Source: Clarkia xantiana subsp. parviflora
Lineage: Eukaryota > Streptophyta > Magnoliopsida > Myrtales > Onagraceae
Reading direction: 5' to 3'
Length of the DNA stretch: 64,000 bases
Assembly: GCA_036873135.1 (NCBI GenBank)
Contig: JAPTYO010000017.1
Span: 15,748,001 to 15,812,000, forward strand
Positions 22,501 through 34,849 of this stretch are shown here, piece after piece (the stretch's first letter is position 1; each line of letters begins with the position of its first letter). Position numbers and translations under genes: made by a program. The notes beneath the pieces are model-generated. The model did no database searches. It saw nothing but the letters and a program-made list of their open reading frames with translations, and was not told where the DNA came from.

Positions 22501-25191
22501 AAGTCGCGGAAGTCCACACACATTCGCTATTTCCCGTTGGTCTTCTTCACCAGCACTGGGTTGGCCACCCAAGTCTGGAATCGCAGCTCCTTAATGAACC
22601 CAGCATCGAGCAACCTGCCCACCTCCTGTTGGATCGCGATCTTCTTATCCGTGCCCATCGGACGCCTTTTCTGTGTGATAGGCTTGATCGCGGGGTCTAT
22701 CTTCAGCTCGTGTACGATCACATCGGGGCTGATTCCTGGCATATCGCTGGGGGACCAGGCAAACAGCTCCTTGAACTCCTTCAACAACTCCACCAATTTT
22801 TGGGCTGTCTCTTCAGTCAGAGCAGACCCAATTTTCACCTTCCTCTGGGATCCGTCGATCTCGACTTCTTTCAGATTTTCTACGGGGGCGGGACGCCCAA
22901 ACTCTTCTCTGGGATCTGTGTCTGTCTGGAGGACAGTCATGGCCTCTCGCCTCCTCCTCCGGGTGGCATTAACATAGCATTTTCGGGAAGCCACCTGGTC
23001 GCCCTTGACCTCTCCGACTCCGTGGTCGGTCGGGAACTTCATCTTCTGGTGCACAGTCGAGGCAACCGCCATCAGGGGATTAATGGTGGTTCTCCCGATA
23101 ATCGCGTTGTAGGTCCCCGCGGAATCAACCACGACAAACTCCACGTTCCTCCTTTCTGATTTCCACCCACTACCAAACTCCACTGGTAAGGTGATTACTC
23201 CTAGCGGATAGGAGGTTGAGCCAGAGAACCCGACCATCGGGAAGTTTGCCTCCTTCAGATCTTTCTTCGTCTTCCCCATAGCTTCCAGTGCGTCCATGAA
23301 TAGAATGTCGGAGGAGCTTCCTCCATCGATTAGAATTCTCTTCATTTCGAACCCGTCTACATCCAAGGTTACCACCAAGGCATCGTCGTGCGGAGTCTCC
23401 ACGCCTATGAGGTCTTCCGACGAGAAGGAGATTACCATCTCTTCTTTCAAGGTCCAAGATCGGGACCTCTTACCCAGTACCACCGTCGTAGGGATTCTAG
23501 AGGCATAGACCTCTCGGGCGGATGAGGTATCACCTCCAGCAGCAAATCCTCCATGAATGACGTTGATAACTCGTCTCTCCTTGCGAGCACCGGATGACTC
23601 TGGATCAGTTCTCTTCTTTTTCGGGGACCGATCGCGGGATCGGGAACGGGACCGCGATCGGGACCGAGAGCGGGATCGACACCGCTTGTCCCCGACGAAT
23701 TCCTTGAGCTTCCCCTTTTGGATTAGCTTTTCAATCTCCTTCTTCAGTTCCCGACAGTGATTGGTGTCGTGACCATTTGCGCGGTGAAATCGACAGTAGC
23801 GATCCGTGCGGGATCCCAAGAATTCTCCATCTTTCTTCGGGGGGTACCTGGAGATACCTTGTCGTTCCATGACTGTCAGCACCTCCGCCATGGAGCAGTT
23901 GAGAGGAATGTCAAGATCCTCCCGCTTATCTTTCCTTGAAGAACGCCTATCGTCCCTCCGATCCGGACGGCCTCGATTCTTGCCACTGTCAGGTTTACCC
24001 TTTGACTTACGATCGTCGAATGGTTTAACCGACTGCTTCCCTTTGTTCGACTTTGGGGGCTCCAGTTCTCCCGCGGCTATCTTCGACTCCTGGACATCGA
24101 TCTGCCGTTTCACCCTCTTCTGTAATGCCTCCATATTCCACACAGCTTTCCCAGCCACGCTGTGCATCAAGTCGGAACCATAGGGGGCTGTCAGGTTCCG
24201 AATGAAGGTACGGATGGTTTCGCCCTCTGAGATTTCCTCGTCTATCTCTGCTACGCTGACTGTGTACCGCTGGTAATAGTGCGCCAGTGATTCGTCGGGC
24301 CTTTGCACCACTTGGGTCAGGGACCTCACGCTCTTCAATAAACGCCTCCGACCCTGGTACTGCTGAATGAATCGGTCGTGCATGTCTGCCCAGCAAGTGA
24401 TGCAGCCTGGGGGCAGACTAAAGAACCAGGTCAGGGCTCTTTCTCCAAGTGTGTTCGGGAACAGTGTACACACTATGTCTTCACTCGGGGCTCTTCCCAG
24501 ACACGCCATGAGGTGCTTCTGGACATGGCGAACTGGATCTCCTTCGCCATCATACTCCTTCGCCATCATACTCCTTTATTGTGGGGATGCCTAGCCCAGG
24601 CGGGGCTAGGGTGTCAATGAGTCGGGGGACGAAGGGATGAGTGGATCGATCCCTTAGCTCCGACACCAGCGGCTTCTGTTCTCCCATACAGATGTTCACG
24701 ATCTTTACCACCTGGTCGGGAGTGATGGGACCATTCAGGGGAATGGTCCTGTGCTGTACTGGTCCTGGCCCGTCAACCACGAACCTCTCCGGCTGACCGG
24801 TTGCCCTACCTCTGTCCTGGCCTCGGGGCGGGGCTTCCTGTGCGTTCCGACCCTCTGTTGGCGGGGCCAATTCCTCCAACGGGGGCATCTCCTCCTGCCT
24901 CCTCGCAGCCTCTCTCCGATCCAAGAGAGCCTCTACGGCCGCTAGAAACATGGGCATGGCTTCCGCCACGGCCCTCGTCAAGTCTGTAGCAGGGGGAGCC
25001 TCCTGCCCCCTATTGTCCTGGTGCTGAGGAGCAACATCTTCGGGATCTCCGTTGTGCCCCCCTGTCTGGGAGAGCTCGGCCGGGGGATGGTTCTGGTTTT
25101 CTTCTTGTTCCGGTACTGAATCCAAGTTTGTTGCAGCGGGGTGACGGGAACCACCGGATTGTCCCTGTCTTCTGTTCTTGCCAGCCGCCAT
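19583..25191 (-). pseudogene. Gag-Pol polyprotein of element A, multiply interrupted
   Basis: The start MAAGKNRRQ (ATG at 25191) matches MAGGGKKK in sister copies. Order: Gag (RPDESLAHYYQRY region), zinc-knuckle-like YCRFHRANGHDTNHC, an SR-rich tail, protease (LIDGGSSSDILF, near 23320), RT (CVDFRDLNKACPKD), RNase H, second RNase H (MYTDGS, near 21300), integrase with HHCC finger, catalytic region (VISDNG) and C-terminal tail to 19583. Lesions: a 16-bp tandem duplication at 24545-24576 shifts the frame; Trp to TAG at 22527; a 13-base G run (22351-22363) in place of about six shifts the frame; the Tyr of the YVDD active site is TAA (22214-22216); and a stop near 21227. Integrase itself (21214-19583) is open. 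No autonomous product is expected. Confidence 0.93.
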
Positions 25192-25228
25192 CGATCGAGT
25201 AGAAGGCATATCAGCTTTTTGTTTGATT

Positions 25229-25245
25229 CCCACAGACGGCGCCAA
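25229..25245 (-). other. Primer-binding site of element A
   Basis: Minus strand TTGGCGCCGTCTGTGGG directly inside the 5' LTR. The same site is in B (39621), C (61588) and, with one change, D (50988). The first bases match the tRNA-Asp-type site of many Tat/Athila elements; the 3' part differs and I could not assign the tRNA. Confidence 0.75.
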
Positions 25246-25942
25246 TGTTGGATCACGGTGGAACTCCGGTACGGACTTTGACGTCAATCCTAGCTCCTTT
25301 GCTCCACGCAATCCTGCAAGAGGGGATAGACCGGGCGGTGACCCAGAATCCCTCTCCGATGCTTAAATGAGTATCTCGTAGGACTGGCAAGTAATAGTCT
25401 CAAAGTGTATTGAACTCAACGTAAGTCTTTCTGAGGTGATCTCCTGCCCTTTTATAGGCAAAGAGATGCCTCAGGTACCTGGCGAACCATTAGGGGTGGT
25501 TAGCCCGTATCCCGCATATCTCGGACGTGATCTCACGTATCTCAGCCATGCCCCGCGTATCTCGGCCACGCTCCGTGTATCTTAACCACGTTCCGCGTAT
25601 CTCGGCCACGCCCCGCATATCTTGGCCTTATCCTCTGATAACGAGTCCCGACTCCCGTCGGGGACTCCAGAGTTATCTCGTTGTGTCACCGCTCGGGGCC
25701 CCTCGTCATCGTGACAGGGCCAATCATTCTCAGGGATTCATCATCGGGGCCTACTTAAAGGCTTCTTATCGGGAGCTTCCAGCTCAACTGTCGGGACCGA
25801 CTCTGTCGGGATCTTGCCTCATCGGGACTCCCTTCGTCGGGACCCTTCTCCTAAGTCATCTTGACCTTCATTTTGGGCCTGGTGGGCCTGTTTTCCGTTT
25901 CCTCGCCGTTAAAGGGCCTGACGGCTGTAGTCGAACCCATCA
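25246..25942 (-). repeat. 5' LTR of element A
   Basis: 697 bp, partner of 14818-15514. TATAAAA on the minus strand at 25450-25456. Followed by TSD GTTAA. Confidence 0.93.
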
Positions 25943-26152
25943 GTTAAGATTATTAAAATCAAAATTTTATGTTTCTTTAAGCCTTTTATAAATTTTTAAT
26001 TTTTGTTTGGAATTAGTTGTTAACTTCGGAATTTTATAGAGTTAGAGTTTTTGTTTTCAGTATTTAAGACTATGTTAGCCGTCATTTCCATTCAGTTGAA
26101 TCTTAAATGAAAAACTCGAGGTTTTCCTCAAACCCTACATCAATTTTTTTTT

Positions 26153-26970
26153 GGGTTAAAGGTCCTTTTGGTACCACATGTTTGCAAAAATTACACTGTT
26201 CATACAACTAGTATTTTTTCGTACCGAATTGGTACCATATGTTTCCAAACCTTACTGTTTTGGTACCTCCGTTAGGGTTCCGTCAAAAACAGCCGTTAAA
26301 TGGCATGTGCCATGCACGTGACCAGCCCAAAACTTTCAATTTTGTTACAATTTAGTCCACTAATACATCCGTAACTTTTATTTTGTTCAATTTAGTCCTA
26401 AAACTTCAAAATCAAACCATTTTTCCAAATTGACCTAGCCGGACCTAGCCATGGACTAGGTCCGACCCTGGGTCATGGTCGCCGGACCCAGGCGACCCCG
26501 ACCCAGGGTCGGACCTAGCCCTAGGCTAGGTCCGGCTAGGTCAATTGGGACCTAGCCCCAATTTAACTCAATTGGGGCTAGGTCCCAATTGACCTAGCCG
26601 GACCTAGCCTAGGGCTAGATCCGACCCTGGGTCGGGGTCGCCTGGGTCCGGCGACCATGACCCAGGGTCGAACCTAGCCCATGGCTAGGTCCGGCTAGGT
26701 CAATTTGGGGAAATGGTTTGGTTTTGAAGTTTTATGACTAAATTGAACAAAATAAAAGTTAGGGATGTATTAGATGGATTAAATTGTAACAAAATTGAAA
26801 GTTTTGGGCTGGTCACGTGCATGGCACATGCCATTTAACGGCTGTTTTTGATAGAACCCTAACGGAGGTACCAAAACAGTAAGGTTTGGAAACATATGGT
26901 ACCAATTCGGTACGAAAAAATACTAGTGGTATGAACAGTGTACATGTGGTACCAAAAGGACCTTTAACCC
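26153..26970. mobile_element. Mutator-like foldback element, copy 1 (818 bp)
   Basis: Nearly the whole element is one inverted repeat: GGGTTAAAGGTCCTTTTGG at the left is mirrored at 26950-26970. The centre holds nested palindromes of GACCTAGCC/GGCTAGGTC. Runs of at least nine T flank it (26144-26152, 26971-26979), compatible with the 9-bp duplications proven for copies 2 and 3. No ORF. Confidence 0.85.
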
Positions 26971-27351
26971 TTTTTTTTTTTTTTAATATTCCTTCAATCA
27001 ACGAATTATGCGCCTCCTATCCCCATCAAGCTGCATCACCAAGAATGAAAGTGGGTTATGAGGTGGCCGAGTAAGAGGGCGTGGTGATGGCCGGGGTTGA
27101 GGGGTTATCGTGGATATGACCAAGATTTTAGCAGTAAGGAGAATAACTTTAGCAATGATTTTTCAGAAAGTTAGAACAGGCCTCCGGAGGAGCGGGATGG
27201 TGGAAAATCCACTAGTGCATCAACACATTATTGATTTCTGAGTTGCTGAGTATGTGGGGTAATTCAGGTAAATGCAGCCTAAATTTGCTAGTTAGATAAG
27301 TCTAATATCTACTGTACAAATAATGATATTATCTTTTTGGTGATGTCATTC

Positions 27352-27660
27352 TGTTGGATCTTATGTGGATAGTTATTACGGACAAGAAACACGTGTACAT
27401 GCCAGGTAACTAATTACGCAGCCGAATAGGGACACATACCAGTTTCTCATTAGCCGTAGTCCAAGATCTTGTGGGAGTTCGCTGTCCACCGGACGGTTCC
27501 TGTAGTGATTTTTGTTAAGGAATCGCCTACAAAGAATGGTCTCCACAGAAAAGCCTCTTATCGATTCCTCGCGGGATGGATCTCTGGGATAAATTTCTCG
27601 AAGCAATTTGACACCTCCTTCAACCACGGTTCGGCTGAAACTAGCTCTATAGGGTGGGGG
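27352..27660 (-). repeat. Copia-type LTR fragment (U5 side)
   Basis: The reverse complement ends GATCCAACA and aligns over some 250 bases with the U5 part of the LTR at 37002-37548 (shared GTCCGGTGGA, TTTGCTTCGAG, AAGATCTTG). No coding region is attached. Confidence 0.55.
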
Positions 27661-27714
27661 AATTTTTTTGTCTCAACACTTAGGAGAAGGGAGTTAATTT
27701 TTTTGTCTCAACCT

Positions 27715-27892
27715 CCTTCTACCCCGAACTCGAATTTTTAATCGTAGACCGATTTAATACCTAGGTGTTAAGTTCATTTTTCCCTAGGAAATTTAGGTTT
27801 CTAGTTAGCCTAATAATTAACTAGTGACGACTCTTTCAAAATTGCACGTTTTCAAAACGTAAATCGCCTTAGGTCATATTTTAGGTCTGACA
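27715..27892 (+). repeat. Terminal fragment of an Ogre-like LTR
   Basis: Homologous to the last 170 bp of both LTRs of element E (shared CTAGTTAGCCTAATAATTAA and AGGTCTGACA end). An older relative, broken off on its left side; E inserted about 60 bp downstream. Confidence 0.65.
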
Positions 27893-27954
27893 GTCCTCCT
27901 AGTGGATTTACTATGATAATCTCCCCATCTTCATTTACCATTTCATTCACTTGT

Positions 27955-30193
27955 TGTAAACACTCGATTTTGACCCGGACGTAACGACGTTACACATGAT
28001 ACGTCAAATTCTGGACGCGTCAAGCCACAAAGTCTCCAAAAATGCTCAATGGCACATTAGGGAAATTATTATAAAATATATTTTAAATTATTTCGAATTT
28101 ATTTAATATTTTCGGAATTTTTAAAAATATATATATAATAATTAGTTTTTTTATTTTAGAAATTATCTGTAAAGATAAATATCCTTAGGAATATTCTCTA
28201 GAATAATTATCTGTTAGTATTTTTTATTTGAATTTTATCTATAATCTAGACTAGGGTTTTAGTATACATAGGGGTCTAGTTTACATTGTAAAGGACAAGA
28301 AAAAAGACACCACAAAAGCAATAATACATTATTCATCGGGTTCTGTGCGATTTCGTCTTCTAATGCTTAGAAAAAGTTTTTTTTGTTTTTTTTAATTCAG
28401 TCCCGTTTCTGGCCGAGACTCACCAGACCCCCCCCCCCCCCCCCCCGACGGTGGCCAAGCCACCGCCGCCGCCAGACCTGACCGCCGGAGACAGCCCAGA
28501 ACTCGCTCCCGACCAGTCCCGGCGACGCCAGCCTAGCCTTCCATCGAATCACCACCTGCTGCTCAGCCCGCCGCCTGGCTCCGTCCGTCCCTGCCGCCCT
28601 TGCCGCGCCCTCGCTCGCCACGGCCTCGTCGGGCCACCGCCGTTCACTCCGACCGCCGCCGTCCCGTTCCGTCCTGCTTCCGGTGCCCGTCCGCCGCTGC
28701 CGTGGCCCTACCCTGCCTGAATCGATCCTACTGCAGGTAAGGGTCTTCCCGCTGATTATTTTTTTTATTTTTTATTAATATTTGGTTATTATGTTTTATA
28801 TTATTATTATTATATTACAATTAATTAAAAATTTAAATCTAATTAGTTAGATTTAATTAATAGTTTAAATGTAATTGGTAAAATTTAATTAGTAATTTAA
28901 TTGTAATTGACTAATTTTAAATAGCATGTTAGAAGTTTTTCTTTAGTATTTTAGATTTCATTTTTACTAGGAGTTATAGGTTATAACTAATTTTTTTGAT
29001 TTAGGATTATATCTGATTAATATTTTTAGGGTTAAATGTACTTTTCATACCACATGTTTGGCCGAATGTGGCTTTTAGTACCGGATGTTTGGTTTTGTAT
29101 ACTTTTGGTACCAAACATTAGAAAAAATGTGGCTTTTGGTACATCCGTTAGTTGGCCGTTAGTTTTTTCCGTTAAGTGACATGTGCAAGTCACGTGACCG
29201 ACCCTAAACTTTCGATTTTGTTCAATTTAGTCCCTCAAATATATTTATAACTTTTAATTTGTTTAATTTAGTCCCAAAACTTCAAAATCAATTCCAATTG
29301 AATCATCGAACCCAATTGACCTAGCCGGACCTAGCCTAGGGCTAGGTCCGAACCTGGGTTGGGGTCGCCGGGCCCGCAGACCCTGACCCAGGGTCGGACC
29401 TAGCCCTAGGCTAGGTCCGGCTAGGTCAATTGGGACCTAGCCCAAATTCGACCCAAATTGGGCTAGGTCCCAATTGACCTAGCCGGACCTAGCCTAGGGC
29501 TACGTCCGACCTTGGGTCAGGTTTGGCTGGGTCTAGCGACCCCGAACCAATGTCGGACCTAGCCCTAGGCTAGGTCCGGCTAGGTCAATTGGGTTCAATG
29601 GTTAAATTGGAATTGATTTTGAAGTTTTGGGACTAAATTAAACAAATTAAAAGTTAGGAATATATATGAGGGACTAAATTGAATAAAATCAGAAGTTTAG
29701 GGTCAGTCACGTGACTTGCACATGTCATTTAACGGAAAAAACTAACGGCCAACTAACGGAAGTACCAAAAACCACATTTTTTCAAATGTTTAGTACCAAA
29801 AGTATACATAACCAAACATCTGGTACTAAAAGCCACATTCGACCAAACATGTGGTACAAAAAGTACCTTTAACCCATATTTTTATAATCAAAATTTGATT
29901 AATTTTGACATTTTTGGATTAATTGGGCGTAATGTATGTAAATGATAAAATTGGCAAATTAAGTGAATTGAGTACCGAAAGGGCGCAATTAAAAATTGTT
30001 AATTTCTAATTCGTAATAGAACCCCCGAACTTGAATTTCTGATCGTAGACTGATTTAATACATGGGTGTTTAATTCGTTATTCGCTTAGGTAATTTAGGA
30101 TTCTAGTTAGCCTAATAATTAACTAGTGGCGACTCTTTTCAAATTGAACGTTTTCAAAACGTTTATAGGCTTAGGTCAGATTTAGGTCTGACA
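27955..30193 (+). repeat. Left LTR of E, split by a foldback MULE
   Basis: About 1.38 kb after removing the 29029-29875 insert and one TSD copy. A GC-rich part (28400-28735), with a 19-base C run, ends in a strong donor-like CAGGTAAGG (28734), after which the LTR is very AT-rich. Short reading frames in the GC-rich part are not supported as genes. Confidence 0.85.
29029..29875. mobile_element. Mutator-like foldback element, copy 2, TSD ATATTTTTA
   Basis: 847 bp, terminal GGGTTAAATGTACTTTTC mirrored at the right end. Perfect 9-bp duplications at 29020-29028 and 29876-29884. The right LTR of E (about 35415-35435) has the same flanks with a single ATATTTTTA and no insert: an empty site. The centre holds the GACCTAGCC palindromes. 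Confidence 0.95.
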
Positions 30194-30194
30194 A

Positions 30195-30213
30195 TTTGGC
30201 GACTCTACTGGGG
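30195..30213 (+). other. Primer-binding site of E (tRNA-Arg type)
   Basis: TGGCGACTCTACTGGGGA follows the LTR end by a few bases; it is complementary, with one mismatch, to the 3' end of plant tRNA-Arg. Confidence 0.75.
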
Positions 30214-30659
30214 ACTACTTGAGGGTTCGGGCTCTTTATATTTGCCATGTTTTATTATTTATTCATACTTGACTTTGTTATTCTAACTTGATTGTTTTTG
30301 TGTAATTTCAGGTGTGGAGTTAATTTTTTATGACTGCCTATTTTTCTTTGTTGGATTATGCATTATTTGCATTTGCACACACCACTTTAGTGTAATGACC
30401 AAAACGCCTAAAACCCAGGGCGACTAGGAACCCCGGAGGTTTAGTACGGTATGACCGGAGCGGCTGGGCCGCCGGTACAGCTCGGAAAAACTCTACTCGC
30501 TTGCGAAGGTCTTATGATCCCTATAATGGGGGTGAGAAAACCACCTTGTCGGGAACCTATCAGTGGAACCTACCTTGTAGAGCAAAGCCACACATTTTTT
30601 TTACCCCCCTTATGTGATTTGTTTTTGTTGTAAATGTTATCATGCGACTGTTTGTATAG

Positions 30660-31822
30660 ATTTTATTTCTCATGCATTCATCTCATCGCATATTAAAAAA
30701 AAAATAGTTTTTCAGCTGAATAGTTAGTCATTTAGTCGTAGAATTTTTAATTTCGAACATGCATCTCGTACGCATTGTTTTTTTTTTTTTAAAAAATATC
30801 TTTCCTGAATTTATAAATTCAACATTGCGTTTCATACAAAACCTCTTCAGGTAAGTTATAATTTTTTAGTGCATCATACATGCGTTGTTAAAAAAACATT
30901 TTCGGAAATTTTAATTCCCCTTAGCTATTAGAGCTTCTAATAAAATGCATTTTGTATACGTTATTTTCAGAAAAAACCAAAAAAACATTTTTAGCTAAGT
31001 AGTTAATCCCGTAGTTGTAGATTTTTATTTCTAAACATGTGTTTCAGATGCATTGTTTAAAAAAAAAAAAATATTCTAAATATGCGTCTCATGCGCATTA
31101 TTAAAAAAAAAAAAAAACTCTCAGGTAAGTTGTAATTTTTGTTAGTGCGTGACGCATTACTTAAAAAAAAAACATTTCAGAAAAATTAATTTCTTTAGCT
31201 ATTAGAGCTTCCTTTCAAACATGCATTTCATATGCATTTTTTTCTCTAAAAAAACCTCTTACCTGAATTTTTATTTTTAACATGTGTTTTGTACGCATTA
31301 TTTTTGAAAAAGCTTTTTAGGTAAGTTGTAATTTTGGTTAGTGTATTGTATATGCATTACATAAAAAAAAAAAATTAGGAAAATTTGTAATTCCGCTTTA
31401 ACTGTTAGAGCTTCTAATTTCGAACGTGCATTCCATATGCATCATTTTTTTTAAAAAAACAAAAAAAAAAAAACTTTTTAACTAAATTGTTTTATTTTAA
31501 TAATGCATCCAATATGCATTAATTTAAAAAAAAAAAATTAGATAAACCGTAAGCTCTCTTAGTTTTAGGGCTCTTTGTTTAAAAAAAAAAACATTTTATC
31601 TGAATTTTTAATCAAAAAACGTGCATGTCATATGCATTATTTTCGAAAAAACTTTCAGGTAAATTGTAATTTTCCTCAGTTGTGGAACTTTTATTTAACT
31701 TTGCATCTTGTATTTATTTTTGTACATCTCATATGCATCCTTAAAAAAAAAAAAAAAAAAAAACTTTTCGCTTGATTCTTAATTTTGAGCATCCAAGATG
31801 CACTGTTTTTTTCTTCATTAAA

Positions 31823-31853
<31 letters not shown>

Positions 31854-32480
31854 TATCTTTCCAGATAATTTGTAAATTATCTTGACTGTAGAACTTTCAT
31901 CTCAAGTATGCATCTCATGTGCATCGCATGTGCATTGTTTTAGAAAAAATAACATGTTGATAGATTGTACACATTCTTAGTCGTAGAACCTTTAGTTTCA
32001 AACATGCATTCAATGTGTTATTTTCAAAACTACCTACCAGAATGTTTTATTTCAAGAATGTGTCACATACGCATTATTTTTTGGAAAAAAAAACTTTTCA
32101 TGTAAGTTGTAAAATTCTGTGTGCTTCAACTTTTAAAAATTAGGAAAATTTGTAATTCCTTTTTGGCCCTTAGAGTTTTTTAATTCAAACATGAATTGCA
32201 TATGCATCATTTTCAAAAAAACTTGATTTTTTTTTTTAAAGCATGCATTCAGTATGCATTATTTTTTAAAAAAATACATTTCAGGTAAATTGTGAGTTTT
32301 TTTTAGCTATAGAGCTTTCAAATTCACGCATGCATCTCAATTGCAATATTTTTAAAAAAATCCACATGAAATTTTCATCTCAAAATATGCATTTCATATG
32401 CATTATCCAGGTAAACTGTTGTAAGTTGTAACTTTCTTTACAGTAGAATTTTAACTTTCGAGCATGCATGAGCATTTTTT
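30660..32480 (+). repeat. A-rich degenerate tandem array inside E
   Basis: Diverged units of roughly 90-150 bp. They alternate CATGCATnTCATATGCATT, an A tract of 7-20, and TTTCAGGTAAnTTGTAATTTT, TTAGCTnTAGAGCTTTnAA. At least seven units have a 5' splice-site-like core: 30848, 31122, 31318, 31656, 32099, 32282, 32408. No ORF of note. Confidence 0.7.
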
Positions 32481-33054
32481 TGAAAAAAACAAAACTCAAA
32501 GTGTCATTCGTTCTTATCCAGGGGAAGAAAGTGAATCCATACCCGTCTCTGTCTCTAGACTGAGGCTTGAGAGCTCCTTTCATCTGGACAGACATGTGCG
32601 AGTATAGGACTTCACTAGATCCAGGGAATTCACTACGCCCAACCTGATTCTATTATTCTTAGCCTTCTCCTAGACATGCCTAGACTCTTTTCAATCCTAG
32701 GCCACGCTTTCGCAACAGAAGAAGATCTCACTAACTCTCGACTGAGGTCGGTAACTTACATCAGGAAAGAAGGTATATTGCACTTTTTTGGCAAGATCGT
32801 CATTTCAACATTCGCATGAGCGAGCATTTAAAAAATGGGAGTTTTGATTCTTTTTTGAGAAAATAGTTTAACTGTGCAGTTGAGTGCTACTATTCGAGTT
32901 TAAACAAAGAACGATAAAATCTTTTTGAAAAAACTTTGTTTTGAGCATTTGTCTTGTGTTCGAGCCAGATAATGCACTCAGCAAACTCAATAAACTCCAT
33001 GATGGTGCAAAACACATTTGATCATAAATTTTGATTCTTTTTCAAAAAAAGTAA
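32481..33054 (+). other. Internal, non-repetitive part of E
   Basis: Less AT-rich. A plus-strand frame of about 48 codons (near 32676-32819) is too short to interpret. Confidence 0.35.
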
Positions 33055-33063
33055 TTAAAATTA

Positions 33064-33667
33064 GGGTTAAAGGTACTTTTCATGCCACATGTTTGATCGA
33101 ATGTGTCTTTTAGTACTGAATGTTTAGTTTTGTATACTTTTGGTACCAAACGTTTGAAAAAAGTGGTTTTTGGTACATACGTTAGTTGGCCGTTAGTTTT
33201 GGCCGAATGACATGTGCAAGTCACGTGATCAACTCTAAACTTTTAATTTTGTTCAATTTAGTCCCTCAAATATATTCCTAACTTTTATTTAGTTTAACTT
33301 AGTCATAACACTTCAAAATCGGACTCAATTAAACCAATCGAATTCAATTGACATAGCCCCATTTGGGTCCAATTTACCCAATTGGGGATAGGTCCCAATT
33401 GGGTTCGATTTTGAAGCTTTAGGATTAAATTAAACAAAATAAAAGTTATGAATATATTTGAGGGACTAAATTGAATAAAAGTAAAAGTTTAGAGTCGATC
33501 ACGTGACTTGCACATGTCATTTAACGGCCAAAACTAACGGCCAACTAACGGATGTACCAAAAGCCACATTTTTTCAAACGTTTGGTACCAAAAGTATACA
33601 AAACTAAACATCTAGTACTAAAAGCCACATTCAGTCAAACATGTGGTATGGAAAGTACCTTTAACCC
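33064..33667. mobile_element. Mutator-like foldback element, copy 3, TSD TTAAAATTA
   Basis: 604 bp, ends GGGTTAAAGGTACTTTTC and its mirror. Perfect 9-bp duplications TTAAAATTA at 33055-33063 and 33668-33676. It lacks most of the central GACCTAGCC palindromes of copies 1 and 2. Confidence 0.93.
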
Positions 33668-33676
33668 TTAAAATTA

Positions 33677-34849
33677 TGAAATGAATGACACTAGAGTTTT
33701 CAAAAAAATCATGCATGATTTCTCATATTCTCTACACTGATTTTTCATTCACCCTTTTCAGGTACCCTTGGTTAAGGTATCATGTACACATAAGTTATGC
33801 CGGCTAAATGGGGCAACAAAAAGAACATGCAGTCATCCAATTGCACAACGAACAAATTGCACAATCGAGATATCTAACGCTAAGGTGCGTTAAACTGTAC
33901 TTAATTTTTTCCTTGAGATTTGAGTATCCCTACTCTTTTGCAGATCGGATGACCACTTCAACAAATGCAGCAACCGTGTGAAACGTGAGCGCTTCAAAGA
34001 GTTTATATGAAAAAATTTCACCCACCATGTGTGAAATTCATACGCTTTCCAAGACGAGGTATACAACCGTTATGTGACCAGGTTTAAACCATGCAGCGGT
34101 AACCATGGGGCATCTCCCTTTGAGATCGGACATGTCAGGAGATGAGAAAATTTCAAGAGATCATCGAGAATCCCGTGAAGATTCAATGTGCCGATCAATG
34201 TAGCTTGACTCGATCAACGGAATCCTTTTCCGAAAAAAGTTCTGAAATTTTCAGTCTGCCACTAGGGGCATGTACTTTTCAGCAGGTGTACATACACAAG
34301 TTGTCGAGCAAGAGAATCAGGACATGCAGCAGGTCCAGTCGCATAGCGAGCACATTGCCCACTGAAAAATCCAACTCCCAGGTAAGAGAAGCTGTGATCA
34401 TTTTTATCCCCGAAATTTGAGTTTTTTCTTATTCATTGTGCAGCTTGGATAATCATCCAAATCAAAACTCCTGAAGAGCACATCTCATGTACGGCCCTTC
34501 GCTCGCCGACCATTCTTATGCCAGTCATCCCAGATACCTCAGACGATATCTATGCCTAAGTTTACCAATTGCGGACTACTGTGCCAAACTCAACACCATC
34601 CATGTGTGTTCATTAATCAGGCCATTCGTCCAGCATGCGACGAATTATGAACCAGTCAGATATAGCCGTGGGGCGTTCTTGTTAAAATCAAGCATGGTTG
34701 AAGATAGAAGACATCCAGAGATCTTCCTATTAAAAAAGATCGAGATTCCATGAAGATCGACCGTGCTAATGAAAGAGCATTTGAGAGGAAGAAGAAGAAA
34801 TTATTGTCGGTGTCGTCCAACCATTGAAAGGATCCTCCATTCAAGACAT
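33677..34849 (+). other. Remaining internal region of E
   Basis: No conserved protein domain seen. Two weakly similar stretches (about 34142-34200 and 34683-34775) share GATC..GAGATTCC..GAAGAT. Confidence 0.35.

Larger units (their letters stand above)
14818..25942 (-). mobile_element. Complete Tat-lineage Ty3/Gypsy retrotransposon A, TSD GTTAA
   Basis: 697-bp LTRs at 14818-15514 and 25246-25942 differ at about eight positions by my count (about 1%). GTTAA flanks both ends (14813-14817, 25943-25947). In sense (minus) orientation the order is LTR, primer site, Gag, protease, RT, RNase H, second RNase H, integrase, minisatellite, antisense aORF, purine tract, LTR. The Gag C-terminal signature (YCRFHRANGHDTNHC, then LKKEIEKLI) and the second RNase H (MYTDGS) are typical of the Tat lineage. 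The polyprotein has several disabling lesions, so movement must have relied on another copy or the lesions are very recent. Confidence 0.95.

Noticed and set aside
22428..23159. Plus-strand ORF of 243 codons across pol of A, with a similar one in B (41737-42498, minus)
   Set aside because: It is the mirror frame of conserved RT and protease coding sequence, present because of codon composition; no start context or domain.
28397..28720. GC-rich overlapping ORFs, repeated at 34763-35230
   Set aside because: They lie in the GC-rich part of the two LTRs of element E; the frame differs between copies and there is no domain.
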